Shown one piece after another: positions 46,755 through 55,965 of a DNA stretch of 64,000 nucleotides. Source of the DNA: Protula sp. h YS-2021 (Eukaryota > Annelida > Polychaeta > Sabellida > Serpulidae); contig OX457031.1 of NCBI GenBank assembly GCA_949752745.1, positions 7,415,328 through 7,479,327 on the forward strand, given 5' to 3'. The notes under the pieces are model-generated. The model made no database searches. It was given only the letters and a program-made list of their open reading frames with translations, and was not told where the DNA came from. The position numbers and the translations under genes are program-made. How positions within the stretch are numbered: the first letter of the stretch is position 1; each line of letters begins with the position of its first letter.

Positions 46755-49700
46755 TTAGTTAGTTAGTTATTTGATTGGTTTAACGACACCGCCAACCTGT
46801 TGCAGGTCATATTGTGTCATTCCTGGTAACTTTGTCGAATTTATACTTTATTGATTAAAAATGATTATAAAATAAAGTCTTAAATATACTAAAAAATATA
46901 CTAAAAATAGACTTAATGGTGGTCTACACATAGGAATACATATTAATCTCTTTTAAAAATTCTAGGACCTTGTTGGAATTTACCTTCTCAAAGAGCTCTC
47001 TCATGGAATCAACTCTATAATAACGGGGACGAATATGATTGAAGTCTATACAATCTATCAAGATGTGTTTTACTGTATACCGTTCCTGACAACTTACACA
47101 TTCGGGTTGTGGTTCACCTCTTAAGAGGTGTTTGTGAGTAGTGTAAGAATGTCCTATTCTTAATCTGTGAATTACCATATCGTCGCGAAGGCCATTTAGG
47201 GAGGGCAATTTGCGCCCTACCACAGGGTTAATTTGGTATAGCTTATTGTTGGTTTGTTCATCCCAATATTGTTGCCATAGATTTTTGACATATCTGGAAA
47301 TATGGCACTTAAAATCTGATGACGGTATAAGGAAATCTGAGCAGTCTTGGTTTAACGCTTCTTTGGCGCCTTTGTCGGCTGCCTCGTTGCCCGGGATTCC
47401 AACGTGGCTCGGTACCCAACAAAATATTATCTCTTTGCCAGCTTTTACCACTTCGTCGTGTTTTTCTATCAAGTCCAAAATTATTGGGTTGGATACCTGT
47501 AAGTTTTCTAGTGACTCAAGCACTGACATGGAGTCCACGCACAATATGAATTTTTTGTAGCGGCTAATCTTGACAATTTGCATAGCTAGCTGCAGGGCTC
47601 TAACTTCTGCAGAGAAAATAGAAGACCCATCAGGGAGCCTGGTTCTAAATGTATTATTTTCTGTGACAATAGCTGCTGCAGCCTTGTCCTCAAGTTTGGA
47701 ACCATCGGTATATATGAAATGGTAGTCATTATAATTATCCTTTAATTCTGCAAATTTTGACTGAAATACACACGGGTTAGTTCGTTCTTTTGTGGACTCA
47801 GAAAGAGTCTTCAAGACCACAGGTTTCGTTAACTTCCAAGGGGGTTGGTTAGGTATTTTGTAATTTGCAACAGATTCAACGATTATACCTGCTTCTTGCA
47901 GGTGTGGTATAATCCTACTTCCAAGGGGGGGAATAGCATTGGTACCTCTATACGCATAATGTGATCCGAAGACAATCTGATGAGTAGGGTTATTTCTATT
48001 GGCGTAAAGTTTTATACAATACTGCATGGCAAGTTTTAACCGCCGTATATTGAGAGGTTGTTCATTTGCCTCAACGTGTAAACTGTCGGCTGGGGATGTT
48101 CTAAAGGCATTTAAACATATTCTTAAGCCTTGATTCTGTATCGGTTCTAGCATCTTGAGATATGATGGTCTAGTTGAGCCATAAACTATACTGCCATAGT
48201 CCAGTCGCGATCTAATTAGAGCTCTATACAACATGAGTTTAGTATCCCGATCTGCTCCCCAATCGTGGGAGGAGATGACTCTCAGTAAATTTAAGGCCTT
48301 CTGACACTTTCTTCGGAGGTGTTTGATATGTGGGATAAAACTAAGTTGGCTATCAAAAATTAAACCTAAAAATTTGTTTTCCTTGACAACAGGGATTTGC
48401 ACGTTAGAGATGTGTAAAACTGGATCGTCGTGCTGTTTTCGTTTTTTACAAAAGTGTATACAAACCGTTTTGGTTTGTGAGAATTTAAAACCATTCTTAT
48501 TCGCCCAAACTTGGAGAGAATAAATACTCTGCTGAAGACGACGCTGTATTAAATTCATACTTTTGCCTCTACACGACATGGCAAAATCATCCACGAAGAG
48601 TGAGCTATCTATCCCCTGTCTCAGTGTATCTTTTATATAGTTGATTTTTATCAGGAAAAGTAGAATTGAAAGGATGCATCCTTGCGGGAAGCCTTCCTCT
48701 TGTTCAAAGTATTCTGAGAATATTGTACCAAGGCGAACCCTGAATCGACGGTCGTCCAGGAATCCTTTTATAAACTGGGGCAGACGGCCTCGGAGGCCGA
48801 AATCAAAAAGATCCTTTAGTACTCCGTGTTTCCATGCTGTGTCATAAGCTTTTTCCAAGTCGAAGAAAACGGTAACAACATGTTCCTTGTTATTGAAAGC
48901 TTCTTTCACAAAAGATTCTAATCTTACAAGATGGTCCAGAGTGCTCCTTTGTTTCCTAAAGCCACTCTGTATGTCGGCAAGCAAGTTGTTTCTTTCCAGG
49001 TACCATTTTAATCTTTCAGCTACCATTCGCTCAAATGTTTTGCACAGGGCACTTGTCAAGGAAATTGGTCTGTAATTCTGAGGATTTCGTGGATCTTTGT
49101 TTGGCTTTGGTATTGGTATTATTGTGGCTTCCTTCCATATTTCTGGAAAAGTGTCGGAATTCCAGGTATGATTTAACAATTCTAAAAGGATCTTTAGGGT
49201 ATGGTCTGGCAAATGTCTAAGCATCTGATAATGTATGTCATCTGGTCCTGCTGCTGAATCATGGGAACTATCTATGGCCTTTCTCAATTCATTGAGAGAA
49301 AAGTGCTCATTATACGCTTCGCTGTTGTCAGAATAGAAGTTAAGAGGATTAGTTTCTTCTGTTTCTTTATGGCGTCTAAACTCGTGGCTATAATTTTCGG
49401 AAGATGAGTTATGTTCAAATGTTTCGCCTAGGGTATCTAAAATGTCCTTTGGGTCGGTGATCATATTATTGTTAGCTTCTAGATGGCTTACTGTGCTAAA
49501 AGTGTTCTTACCAGATATTTTTCTAACCATGTCCCAGGTCTTTTTTAGAGAATTATTTGTGTTGAGTTGAGAAACATATTCATGCCAGGATTCTTGTTTG
49601 CTTTTTTTGACTGTTTTACGCGCAACTGCCTTGGCCCTTTGATATTCTATTTTTCTTGTAATGTCTGGGTAGTCTGAAAAATTTTTGAGAGCTTGTTTAC

Positions 49701-50607
49701 GAAGCGCTATGGATTCTTTACAAGCGTCATTAAACCACGGTTTGTGTGGTTTCTTGCGGGATCCTGATGTCCTTGGGATAGATTTTTCACACACTCCATG
49801 GAGAAGAAAGGTAAATAATGAGATATGTTCGTCTTCATCATCAGTAAAATGTTTCCTTTTGATACTCTGATGACATAATTCTTGGAATTCTGACCAGTCT
49901 GCTTTCTGAAACTTCCATTTTGGGGATCTTTTTTCGTGGTATGGTTTAGACTCAGACAATAAAATAGGAAAGTGGTCACTGCCGTGGAGATCACCCAACA
50001 CTTTCCAATTAAAATCAAGATATAAATTAGCAGATGCTATAGAAAGGTCAATAGAGGTTTTTGAACCAGTACCAGGGTGAAGATATGTATATGACTTGTC
50101 GTTGAAAATGGTTAAATTATGATGGTTAAGGAGATTTTCTACCAATTTTCCCTTCAAATCTACGTAACTATTGCCCCACAATGTACTGTGAGCATTAAAG
50201 TCGCCCACGAATAGGACTGGCTTAGGTAACTGATTTATTAGGTCATTCAACTCTTCTGGTTGAGGTCTCAAATGTGGTGGCAAATAAATATTACAAATTG
50301 TGAAAGTTTTGCCAAGCGTGATACGAATCGCCTGGGTCTGGAAAGGCGTATTTAGTTTAATTTCGCTTTGTAAGAGATCACTTCGAACAAACATAGCGAT
50401 TCCACCTGTCGCTCTGTCATCCGATGAGGGTTTGTTGTATGACGTATATCCTCTAAGTTTTGGTGGATTGTCGTTTTTGCTGAATGTTTCCTGAAGACAA
50501 AATACTGCCGGATCATTTAAGTGCATAAGTGTTAACAATTCATGGTAGTTGGTCCAAAAACCTCTGATATTCCAATGAATTATTGTCATCGTTACTTGCT
50601 AAGAGCT
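46755..50607 (-). mobile_element. I/Nimb-like non-LTR retrotransposon with intact ORF2 (3853 bp)
   Basis: It is flanked by perfect 12 bp target duplications CCAGTTACTGAG (46743-46754 and 50608-50619) inside a satellite subunit. On the minus strand, 18 bp of leader precedes the ORF. After the stop come a 169 bp 3' UTR with the boxes TGACACAATATGACC and GTCGTTAAACC, then a (TAAC)n-type tail. No ORF1 is present: the copy probably lost its 5' half on insertion, and the truncation happens to fall just before the EN start. The intact long ORF, perfect duplications and four related tails in the window imply recent activity of the family in this genome. Confidence 0.92.
46924..50589 (-). CDS. LINE ORF2 polyprotein: AP endonuclease, reverse transcriptase, RNase H (1221 aa)
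   Basis: The ORF is uninterrupted. The apurinic-type endonuclease spans about residues 1-210: HWNIRG (5-10), CLQETF with Glu34, GDFNAH (129-134), IDLSI (180-184), SDHFP (204-208). The reverse transcriptase spans about 440-720: NYRPISLTS, FFDLEKAYDTAW near 580, GFPQGC, and the catalytic box FVDD near 666 (F in place of the usual Y/F-A). RNase H spans about 955-1085 with its catalytic set: YTDGSK near 961, SAEVRAL, CVDSMS, and PSHVGIPGNEAAD near 1060. A CX2C...HX4C knuckle (CVSCQERYTVKHILIDC) lies near 1171. EN-RT-RNase H order is typical of the I group (I, Nimb and relatives); the exact clade needs a tree. It would nick DNA and prime reverse transcription at the cut. Met1 is chosen because EN begins immediately after it. 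Confidence 0.92.
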   Translation of the reverse strand: MTIIHWNIRGFWTNYHELLTLMHLNDPAVFCLQETFSKNDNPPKLRGYTSYNKPSSDDRATGGIAMFVRSDLLQSEIKLNTPFQTQAIRITLGKTFTICNIYLPPHLRPQPEELNDLINQLPKPVLFVGDFNAHSTLWGNSYVDLKGKLVENLLNHHNLTIFNDKSYTYLHPGTGSKTSIDLSIASANLYLDFNWKVLGDLHGSDHFPILLSESKPYHEKRSPKWKFQKADWSEFQELCHQSIKRKHFTDDEDEHISLFTFLLHGVCEKSIPRTSGSRKKPHKPWFNDACKESIALRKQALKNFSDYPDITRKIEYQRAKAVARKTVKKSKQESWHEYVSQLNTNNSLKKTWDMVRKISGKNTFSTVSHLEANNNMITDPKDILDTLGETFEHNSSSENYSHEFRRHKETEETNPLNFYSDNSEAYNEHFSLNELRKAIDSSHDSAAGPDDIHYQMLRHLPDHTLKILLELLNHTWNSDTFPEIWKEATIIPIPKPNKDPRNPQNYRPISLTSALCKTFERMVAERLKWYLERNNLLADIQSGFRKQRSTLDHLVRLESFVKEAFNNKEHVVTVFFDLEKAYDTAWKHGVLKDLFDFGLRGRLPQFIKGFLDDRRFRVRLGTIFSEYFEQEEGFPQGCILSILLFLIKINYIKDTLRQGIDSSLFVDDFAMSCRGKSMNLIQRRLQQSIYSLQVWANKNGFKFSQTKTVCIHFCKKRKQHDDPVLHISNVQIPVVKENKFLGLIFDSQLSFIPHIKHLRRKCQKALNLLRVISSHDWGADRDTKLMLYRALIRSRLDYGSIVYGSTRPSYLKMLEPIQNQGLRICLNAFRTSPADSLHVEANEQPLNIRRLKLAMQYCIKLYANRNNPTHQIVFGSHYAYRGTNAIPPLGSRIIPHLQEAGIIVESVANYKIPNQPPWKLTKPVVLKTLSESTKERTNPCVFQSKFAELKDNYNDYHFIYTDGSKLEDKAAAAIVTENNTFRTRLPDGSSIFSAEVRALQLAMQIVKISRYKKFILCVDSMSVLESLENLQVSNPIILDLIEKHDEVVKAGKEIIFCWVPSHVGIPGNEAADKGAKEALNQDCSDFLIPSSDFKCHISRYVKNLWQQYWDEQTNNKLYQINPVVGRKLPSLNGLRDDMVIHRLRIGHSYTTHKHLLRGEPQPECVSCQERYTVKHILIDCIDFNHIRPRYYRVDSMRELFEKVNSNKVLEFLKEINMYSYV

Positions 50608-50815
50608 CCAGTTACTGAGCGAAATATTCATAAATATCAACAGTACACTGTAACTTTGTGAGGATAACATGTTTAGTTGAGCGAGTTATTCATAAGTAAT
50701 ATACCGTGCTGTAGCTGATCTTGTGGTGAACTTGCTGCTCTGTTGGGCGAGGTATATATAAACGACATAATGGGGAGGGGCTGGGATAGGGTGTAGCTTT
50801 GTAAATAGTATGAAT
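50608..50815 (+). repeat. Last homogeneous satellite piece (subunits 4-7)
   Basis: It resumes the unit split by the LINE and runs through GCGAGGTATATATAAACGAC to TTTGTAAATAGTATG. It then breaks abruptly into unrelated sequence at about 50816, which is the right edge of the homogenised array. Confidence 0.85.
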
Positions 50816-51030
50816 AGCTGTCTGGCGTTTCAATATAAACAAGGAAGTTCACCACCAAGGTCTCAGAGAATTGGCGAGGGCGAAAAGACGAAGATGAACA
50901 CATTCGAAGTCTGCCAACTACCTCCAAAGTAAACAGCGAGACTCTGCAGGTGGCCATCGTCTTTCGAAGACGAGCAGATATTGACGACGTACTTGTCACA
51001 ATGTTTCTCTTCTAATTTCGACTTTCACAA
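50816..51030. other. Unassigned segment at the array edge
   Basis: About 215 bp are neither satellite nor a recognised element. No convincing coding frame is present: the 108-codon minus frame across it reads into satellite. Its last bases (GACGACGTACTTGTCACAATG) resemble the start of the hairpin family described at 53535. Confidence 0.5.
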
Positions 51031-51096
51031 ATGTATTTAGTAACATTTAGGACCGTTTCATATGCATTTGCCAAAAACACTGCCGACCAGCCATTA

Positions 51097-51144
51097 GTTC
51101 AGACGAGGCCTTACTGGAACATAACCAGCGGGATCTCTTGTCAT
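51097..51144. repeat. Hairpin-family copy H1 (diverged)
   Basis: The left arm GTTCAGACGAGGCCTTACTG, loop AACATAA and right arm CCAGCGGGATCTCTTGTC form an imperfect stem. The flanking CAAAAACACTGCCGACCAG corresponds to CTAAACTGCTGAGCTGCCACC in other copies. Confidence 0.65.
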
Positions 51145-51149
51145 GGTTA

Positions 51150-53340
51150 ACTCGTCCTGTCGATTGGCGAATTATTTACAAATGACATGGGTACGGCCGA
51201 CTTGGTGTGACAGTTTCCTCGGTGTTTTTCTGTTCGACAACTGCATGAGGTAATTCACAACTAAAATGGCTTGGTGTATATCATATCATGGATACAGATA
51301 TCATTCATATAAAAGGAGTAGAATGCATATGATATGATTGTTTAGTCGCCGCTCTTCTTGGCGAACTATGTATAAACATGGGTACAGGACAAATATTGTC
51401 ATGGTCCACTCGTTTTGCGGGCTGGTGTTTTCACAAAGACGGCGGCGAGGCTGTATTTACTTCCTTAAATCATAGTGTTGCTGGCGGGATGGGATATACA
51501 AAATAACAGGATGAGAGAACAGCTGGAGCAATAGCTAATTCATCCTGTAATTGGTCGAAATCTTCATAAATACCAAAAGCACAGCGCAGCTTGTGTGATG
51601 GTAATTTGTGTTGCTGGAGGAGGTTTTTTTATAAATACTCTAACATATTGTATCTGATCTTATGAACTCGCCGCTTTTATGGGCGAGGTATGTATAAACA
51701 ACAGGATACGGGAGGGGGGGGGGGTGTCGGGGGCTCGAGTGGGTTGGAGTTTCAAAAGTAGCATGATGGTGAACTTCTCCCACAACCGGAGCAGTTATTC
51801 ACCAATAATAGGAGTAGCGTATGTAGTGTGTAGTCACGCGTATTCGAATACTTAACTAACAGTTTTCTTCTGTCTGTAATGTCGGAGCATCTACAAATAT
51901 CTGAAAGTATTGATAAGGCGGTGCACTCGTTGTTCTGCTGGCCGATGTCTTCATAAACAACACCGCGATGCTGTAGCTGGTATGATGCTGAACTCGTGCT
52001 GCTGGTGGCGGGGGTCGGGGGCGGGTGGAATAGGAGTGCGGGTCGATGGGACTGTTTGCAGAAATAACTGAATGAGCGAACTGAAGTACAGTGTATGATA
52101 TGTAGATATGTCGCGGAGGTGATGTGTACGCATAAATGTCTGGCTGAGGGAACACTTGGAGCAATGAAAAAAATGTACAATGTACATGATATGATTGTTT
52201 AGTCGGCGCTGTAGCAAACAAAAAAAGTACAGGGCTGTACAAACAGAGATGTACAAATAACTGGATGAGGAAATTGACGTAGAGTGTATCTGACATGGTG
52301 AATATGTCGCGGAGGCGGTGTGATTACATAAATAACTGGATGAGGGAACACCTGGAGCAACAGTTAATTCATCCCGTTATTGGGCGATATATTCATAAAT
52401 ATTAGCAGTGCAATGTAACCTGTGTGAGGATAACTTGTATAGGTGAGCGAGTTATTCATGAGTAACATATCATGAGTACTTCATCTTATGGTGAACTCGC
52501 TGCTTTGTTGGGCGAGATATATATAAGCGACGAGATGGGAAGGGGCTCTGGTAGGGTGTAGGTTTGTAAATAGTATGATGCTAAACTTGTCCTGTAACTG
52601 AAGCAGTTATTCATAATAACTAGTAGAGTGTATGTAATACGTTGATTCATATCGCATGTATTGTTATGCGTGTTCGAACTAAGAGTTTTCTTATATATGT
52701 AATGAGGGAGCACTTACAAATATTTGTAAGTATTAATTTCACGGTGCACCCGTTGTTGAACTCGTCGTGCTGCTGGTGGCGGGAGGGGGAGGGATGGGGG
52801 AGGGGGAGTGTGAGTGGATGACACTGTAAAAATAACTGAATGAGAGAACTGGAGTAGTGTTATCTGATATGGTGAATATGTCGCCGTAGTGGCGTGCTTG
52901 CACAAATATCTCGATGAGGGAACACTTGGAGCAATAAAAAAGGATAACTTGTATTGCTGGATGAGTTATTGATAAGTAATATACTATGTTGCACCTGTTC
53001 ATATGGTGAACTCGCCTCTTTTCTTGGCGAGGTATGTATGACAGGACGGGTATGATGGTAAACTTGTCCTGTAACTGGGGCAGTTGTTCACAAATAATAG
53101 GAGCAAAGTGTATTTAGCAGGAATTATAAGTACTGACGTGCCAGTTCATCCGTTGCTTTGCTGGTCGACGTCTTCACAAACACGGCGATGCTCCAGCTGG
53201 TGTGATGGTTAACTCGTCATGTTGCTGGTTGGGAAGGGGTGGGACTGTTTGCAGAAATAACTGAGTCAGGGCAATGAAGTATGTCCGGTATGTGGTACAA
53301 GTGAATTGAGACGACGGTCTAATCGACGTGATGTTTAACT
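51150..53340 (+). repeat. Diverged satellite subunits, array margin
   Basis: Recognisable but strongly diverged subunits occur in the same orientation, for example CTTCATAAACAACACCGCGA (51948-51967), GGAACACTTGGAGCAATGAA (52149-52168), GGGCGATATATTCATAAATA (52381-52400) and GGCGAGATATATATAAGCGAC near 52510. Two degenerate G blocks lie near 52010 and 52780. The order of subunits is broken and no 1.25 kb period is visible. The pattern is that of a satellite margin no longer homogenised by recombination. Confidence 0.75.
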
Positions 53341-53408
53341 TGTATAGCACTGTACCATTGCAGTCGATATACACTTGGACTGCTGGCTTGAAAATGGTTT
53401 ACGACTTC

Positions 53409-53409
<1 letters not shown>

Positions 53410-53462
<53 letters not shown>
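53410..53462 (+). repeat. Poly-T run (53 T)
   Basis: Fifty-three T in a row, then GC and ten more T. It lies just upstream of hairpin copy H2. It could be a reverse-oriented poly(A) tail, but I see no retroelement body attached. Confidence 0.9.
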
Positions 53463-53465
<3 letters not shown>

Positions 53466-53534
53466 TTTTTTTTTCATTCAGGACTTTTTGTTATGTCTTT
53501 GCCAACTAAACTGCTGAGCTGTCACTGAAGACCC

Positions 53535-53582
53535 GTTGAGACGAGGTCTTACTGGAGCTTAACCAGTAAGACGTCATCTCAA
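53535..53582. repeat. Hairpin-family copy H2
   Basis: Left arm TTGAGACGAGGTCTTACTGG, loop AGCTTAA, right arm CCAGTAAGACGTCATCTCAA: a 20 bp stem with two mismatches. It is preceded by ACTAAACTGCTGAGCTGTCA, the family signature. Confidence 0.8.
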
Positions 53583-53736
53583 TGTCAAATGTATTGCAAT
53601 GTACTTGTTACAATGTTTTTTTTTTTTTTTTAACTTTACAAATGATTAATAATTTGACATTACTATATTTAATGACGTTTAGGGCACCTTTTATATGTCA
53701 TTTCCACTGAACTGCCGAGCTGTCATCAAAGACTAG

Positions 53737-53774
53737 TTGAGACGAGGAACTTAACCAGTAAGACATCCTCTCAA
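53737..53774. repeat. Hairpin-family copy H3 (left arm shortened)
   Basis: TTGAGACGAGG is followed directly by AACTTAACCAGTAAGACATC, so nine bases of the left arm are missing. The signature CTGAACTGCCGAGCTGTCA precedes it. It lies about 200 bp after H2. Confidence 0.75.
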
Positions 53775-53789
53775 TATCAAATGTTTAGT

Positions 53790-54080
53790 CTGATTGTTTA
53801 GTCTCCGCGAGCTATGTATAAACAACAACAGTACAGGGCAGCTAACGTGATGGTTCACTAGCTGTTTCGCTGGTCAAAAAGACGGCGGTGCTCTAGCTGA
53901 TATGATGTTAACTCATCGTGTTGCTACCCGAGGATGGGGAAAGGAATGTCTGTAGAAATAACTGAGGGATGGAATTGGAATGTATTATGGTGGTTACATC
54001 GGGGATTCATTAAGAAAGAGTATTGTGTGGCTGGATGGGCTGCTCAAAAATAATAGGATGAGTGCGAGTAACGGTTAACT
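53790..54080 (+). repeat. Relic satellite subunits
   Basis: GTTTAGTCTCCGCGAGCTATG, GTATAAACAACAACAGTACA and GATGGTTCACTAGCTGTTTC keep the subunit order of the array in degraded form between hairpin copies H3 and H4. Confidence 0.7.
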
Positions 54081-54234
54081 TGAGCAGGAAGTAATAATTG
54101 TGCACTTATTTGATTTTTGAACTTCACTTTGTAAAAAATAATTTACATTAAGTTTATATCAATATATTTGAGAGATTTAGGGACAATTTCTTGTATTTTT
54201 GCCACTAAACTGCTGAGCTGCCACCAAAGATCAT

Positions 54235-54281
54235 TTGAAACGACGTCTCATTGGAACTTAACCAGTGAGATCTCGTTTCAA
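54235..54281. repeat. Hairpin-family copy H4 (with compensatory change)
   Basis: Left arm TTGAAACGACGTCTCATTGG, loop AACTTAA, right arm CCAGTGAGATCTCGTTTCAA. Relative to H2 and H5, G to A in the left arm (TTGAGACG to TTGAAACG) is matched by C to T in the right arm (CGTCTCAA to CGTTTCAA), preserving the pair. Confidence 0.8.
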
Positions 54282-54415
54282 TGACAACGGTTTCGCAATG
54301 AACTTGTCACAATGTACTAGTTCAATTTTTGAACTGAACAGACGATTTAGTGACATTTGGTTACCTCATTATATGTTTTAGCCTACAAAATTGCTGAGCT
54401 GCCACCACGGACCAG

Positions 54416-54462
54416 TTGAGGCGAGGTCTTACTGGAACTTAACCAGTGAGTCCTCGTCTCAA
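54416..54462. repeat. Hairpin-family copy H5
   Basis: Left arm TTGAGGCGAGGTCTTACTGG, loop AACTTAA, right arm CCAGTGAGTCCTCGTCTCAA. It is preceded by AAATTGCTGAGCTGCCACCA and lies about 180 bp after H4. Confidence 0.8.
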
Positions 54463-54469
54463 CGACAAA

Positions 54470-54705
54470 TGTGTCGCACCATGGCAATGGCATTCACATC
54501 TCCTCTCGCTCTGACGGGAAACCACTCAATCGTTCCGCAGTAATAGTAACAATCCAAACTGCCACGTTCTGACGTCCTATGACGTCACGTGTTGTCCAAC
54601 GTATTTCAAATACAATCTCAACCGACGGGCTAACTCAGGTCATAATCGCACGGAGTTCGAAGAGTTATCACGTTAACAAAGTCAAGTGTCTACACCAGAC
54701 CGACA
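54470..54705. other. Unassigned 240 bp with CRE-like and E-box motifs
   Basis: No gene or repeat is recognised. TGACGTCA overlaps CACGTG within TATGACGTCACGTG (about 54578-54591), with a second GACGTC just upstream. Without an adjacent gene these may be chance matches. Confidence 0.35.
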
Positions 54706-54708
54706 TAT

Positions 54709-54727
54709 CACACACACACACACACAC

Positions 54728-54767
<40 letters not shown>
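54709..54767. repeat. (CA)n(TA)n compound microsatellite
   Basis: About 10 CA units (54709-54728) are followed by about 19 AT/TA units (54730-54767). Confidence 0.95.
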
Positions 54768-54771
<4 letters not shown>

Positions 54772-54929
54772 GCGACAGAGAGGGTACACACAAAGTACAA
54801 AAACAAAACGTTTCCATTTACATGCAACATATACCTGATACGACGTTACACATCTGCATAATATATCACAAAAAAATATTAAAATTACAAGGCAAAGAGA
54901 CTATTTTCCTGGAATTGGTTAAGATTTTA

Positions 54930-55470
54930 CTGAAATTTTTTGGTCCTTCGCCAAAATATCCGATATTTCCACCGAATTTCCACCAAAAAAAGTAATAGCC
55001 AGTTAGGTAATATTTTGCTTGCTACTGACAGCAAGACAGCCAGACTATTTTCCAGGAGTCAGTTTACTTCAAACTTCAAGCCACTAAGCCTATTTTTCAG
55101 CAGTTAGTTCCCATTTTACTGAAAATGTTTGGTTTCGCCCAAATTTTCGCCATTTTTTTACTTTCGCCAAATTTTCTCCCAATTTTTTTTACCAATCATC
55201 AAAACAATATTGTTCATGGACAATGCCCCAGCTCAGGAATGCTGATGTCAAGATTTATGGCATATAAGTATAACCTGTAATCCAAGTTTCAAGACAGAAA
55301 GGGTGGCGTCAGTCAAGGCCTTTATTGAAAAATGGTTTATCGCCAATATATCTGCCAATTTTCGGCGAATCGCAAAAAAAGTAAAAGCCAATTTTTTTTC
55401 GAATCGCCAAACAAAAAAAAAACGTAATAACCAAGTTTTGATTTAATTTTGATTTCCGTGATAGGCGATC
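54930..55470. repeat. Decayed TCGCCAAA repeat, left cluster
   Basis: Fragments such as TTCGCCAAAATATCCG, AAAAAAGTAATAGCCAG, TTCGCCAAATTTTCTCCC and GGCGAATCGCAAAAAAAGTA recur at irregular spacing. The same vocabulary fills most of 59.4-63.2 kb. No ORF is conserved. Confidence 0.65.
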
Positions 55471-55800
55471 CAACCCTACCACATTCGCATACATTATTGA
55501 TCGGAAAACTGTGAGGTCAGTGTATCACAACACGTCTCCAGTTCCCCACCATTAAGAAACGTTGAATTTGTGCTCATTGATGATTTAACCAAAACGATAT
55601 GCCTCCAGGCCTGCTCTCTCACAGCACTCCACCACGTTACCAATGCAACCAACGTAGCTGCATTCAGACATTTTTATAAGCGTAAAATCATAATTTCGGT
55701 AAAAAATTCAAATTTTGAGAAATTTTGCTAAAGTACTGATCTGTCAATTTTTTTCCTGATTTCCAAAATAATACGACTTTCGACGGCGGAGACATATAGT
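55471..55800. other. Unassigned AT-rich DNA
   Basis: No gene, RNA or clear repeat is seen; only short frames are present. It separates the decayed repeat from the last satellite relic. Confidence 0.5.
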
Positions 55801-55805
55801 ACCGG

Positions 55806-55965
55806 GATTAGAACGTACCTGCTGCAATGATCAAGTCGTCGTGCTGCTGGGGTGCACTCATTAAAACAAAATAGAACAGGGACCTACCCGGTGCGATGGT
55901 TAACTCGTCGTGTTGTTGGGCGACGTATTCGTAGATGACGCTGCATTGGCCGATGGCTTGCGGGG
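55806..55965 (+). repeat. Outermost satellite relic
   Basis: Two degraded subunits remain: GTCGTCGTGCTGCTGGGGTG near 55836 and GCGATGGTTAACTCGTCGTG near 55893, the latter followed by TTGTTGGGCGACGTATTC. It is the furthest recognisable trace of the array, about 5 kb beyond its homogeneous edge. Confidence 0.65.

Larger units (their letters stand above)
1..50815 (+). repeat. Hierarchical satellite array spanning the left 50.8 kb
   Basis: The same set of diverged subunits recurs head to tail, always in the same orientation, from the first base to about 50815, interrupted only by mobile elements listed separately. Landmarks that recur throughout are GCGATGCTGTAGCTGG, TATGTATAAACAACAGG, GGAACACTTGGAGCAATGAA and GCGAGGTATATATAAACGAC. 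The last of these, present once per 1.25 kb unit, occurs about 20 times. No long ORF is maintained: the many 60-130 codon frames (proline-rich and histidine-rich) are by-products of the repeat. The array is open at the left edge of the window, so its full length is unknown. I do not recognise the satellite as a named family. Whether it is pericentromeric, subtelomeric or interstitial cannot be told from this window. Confidence 0.95.

Noticed and set aside
53410..53462. Poly(A) tail of a processed pseudogene (poly-T on +)
   Set aside because: The adjoining sequence is satellite relic and hairpin family, with no gene-like body or target duplication found.
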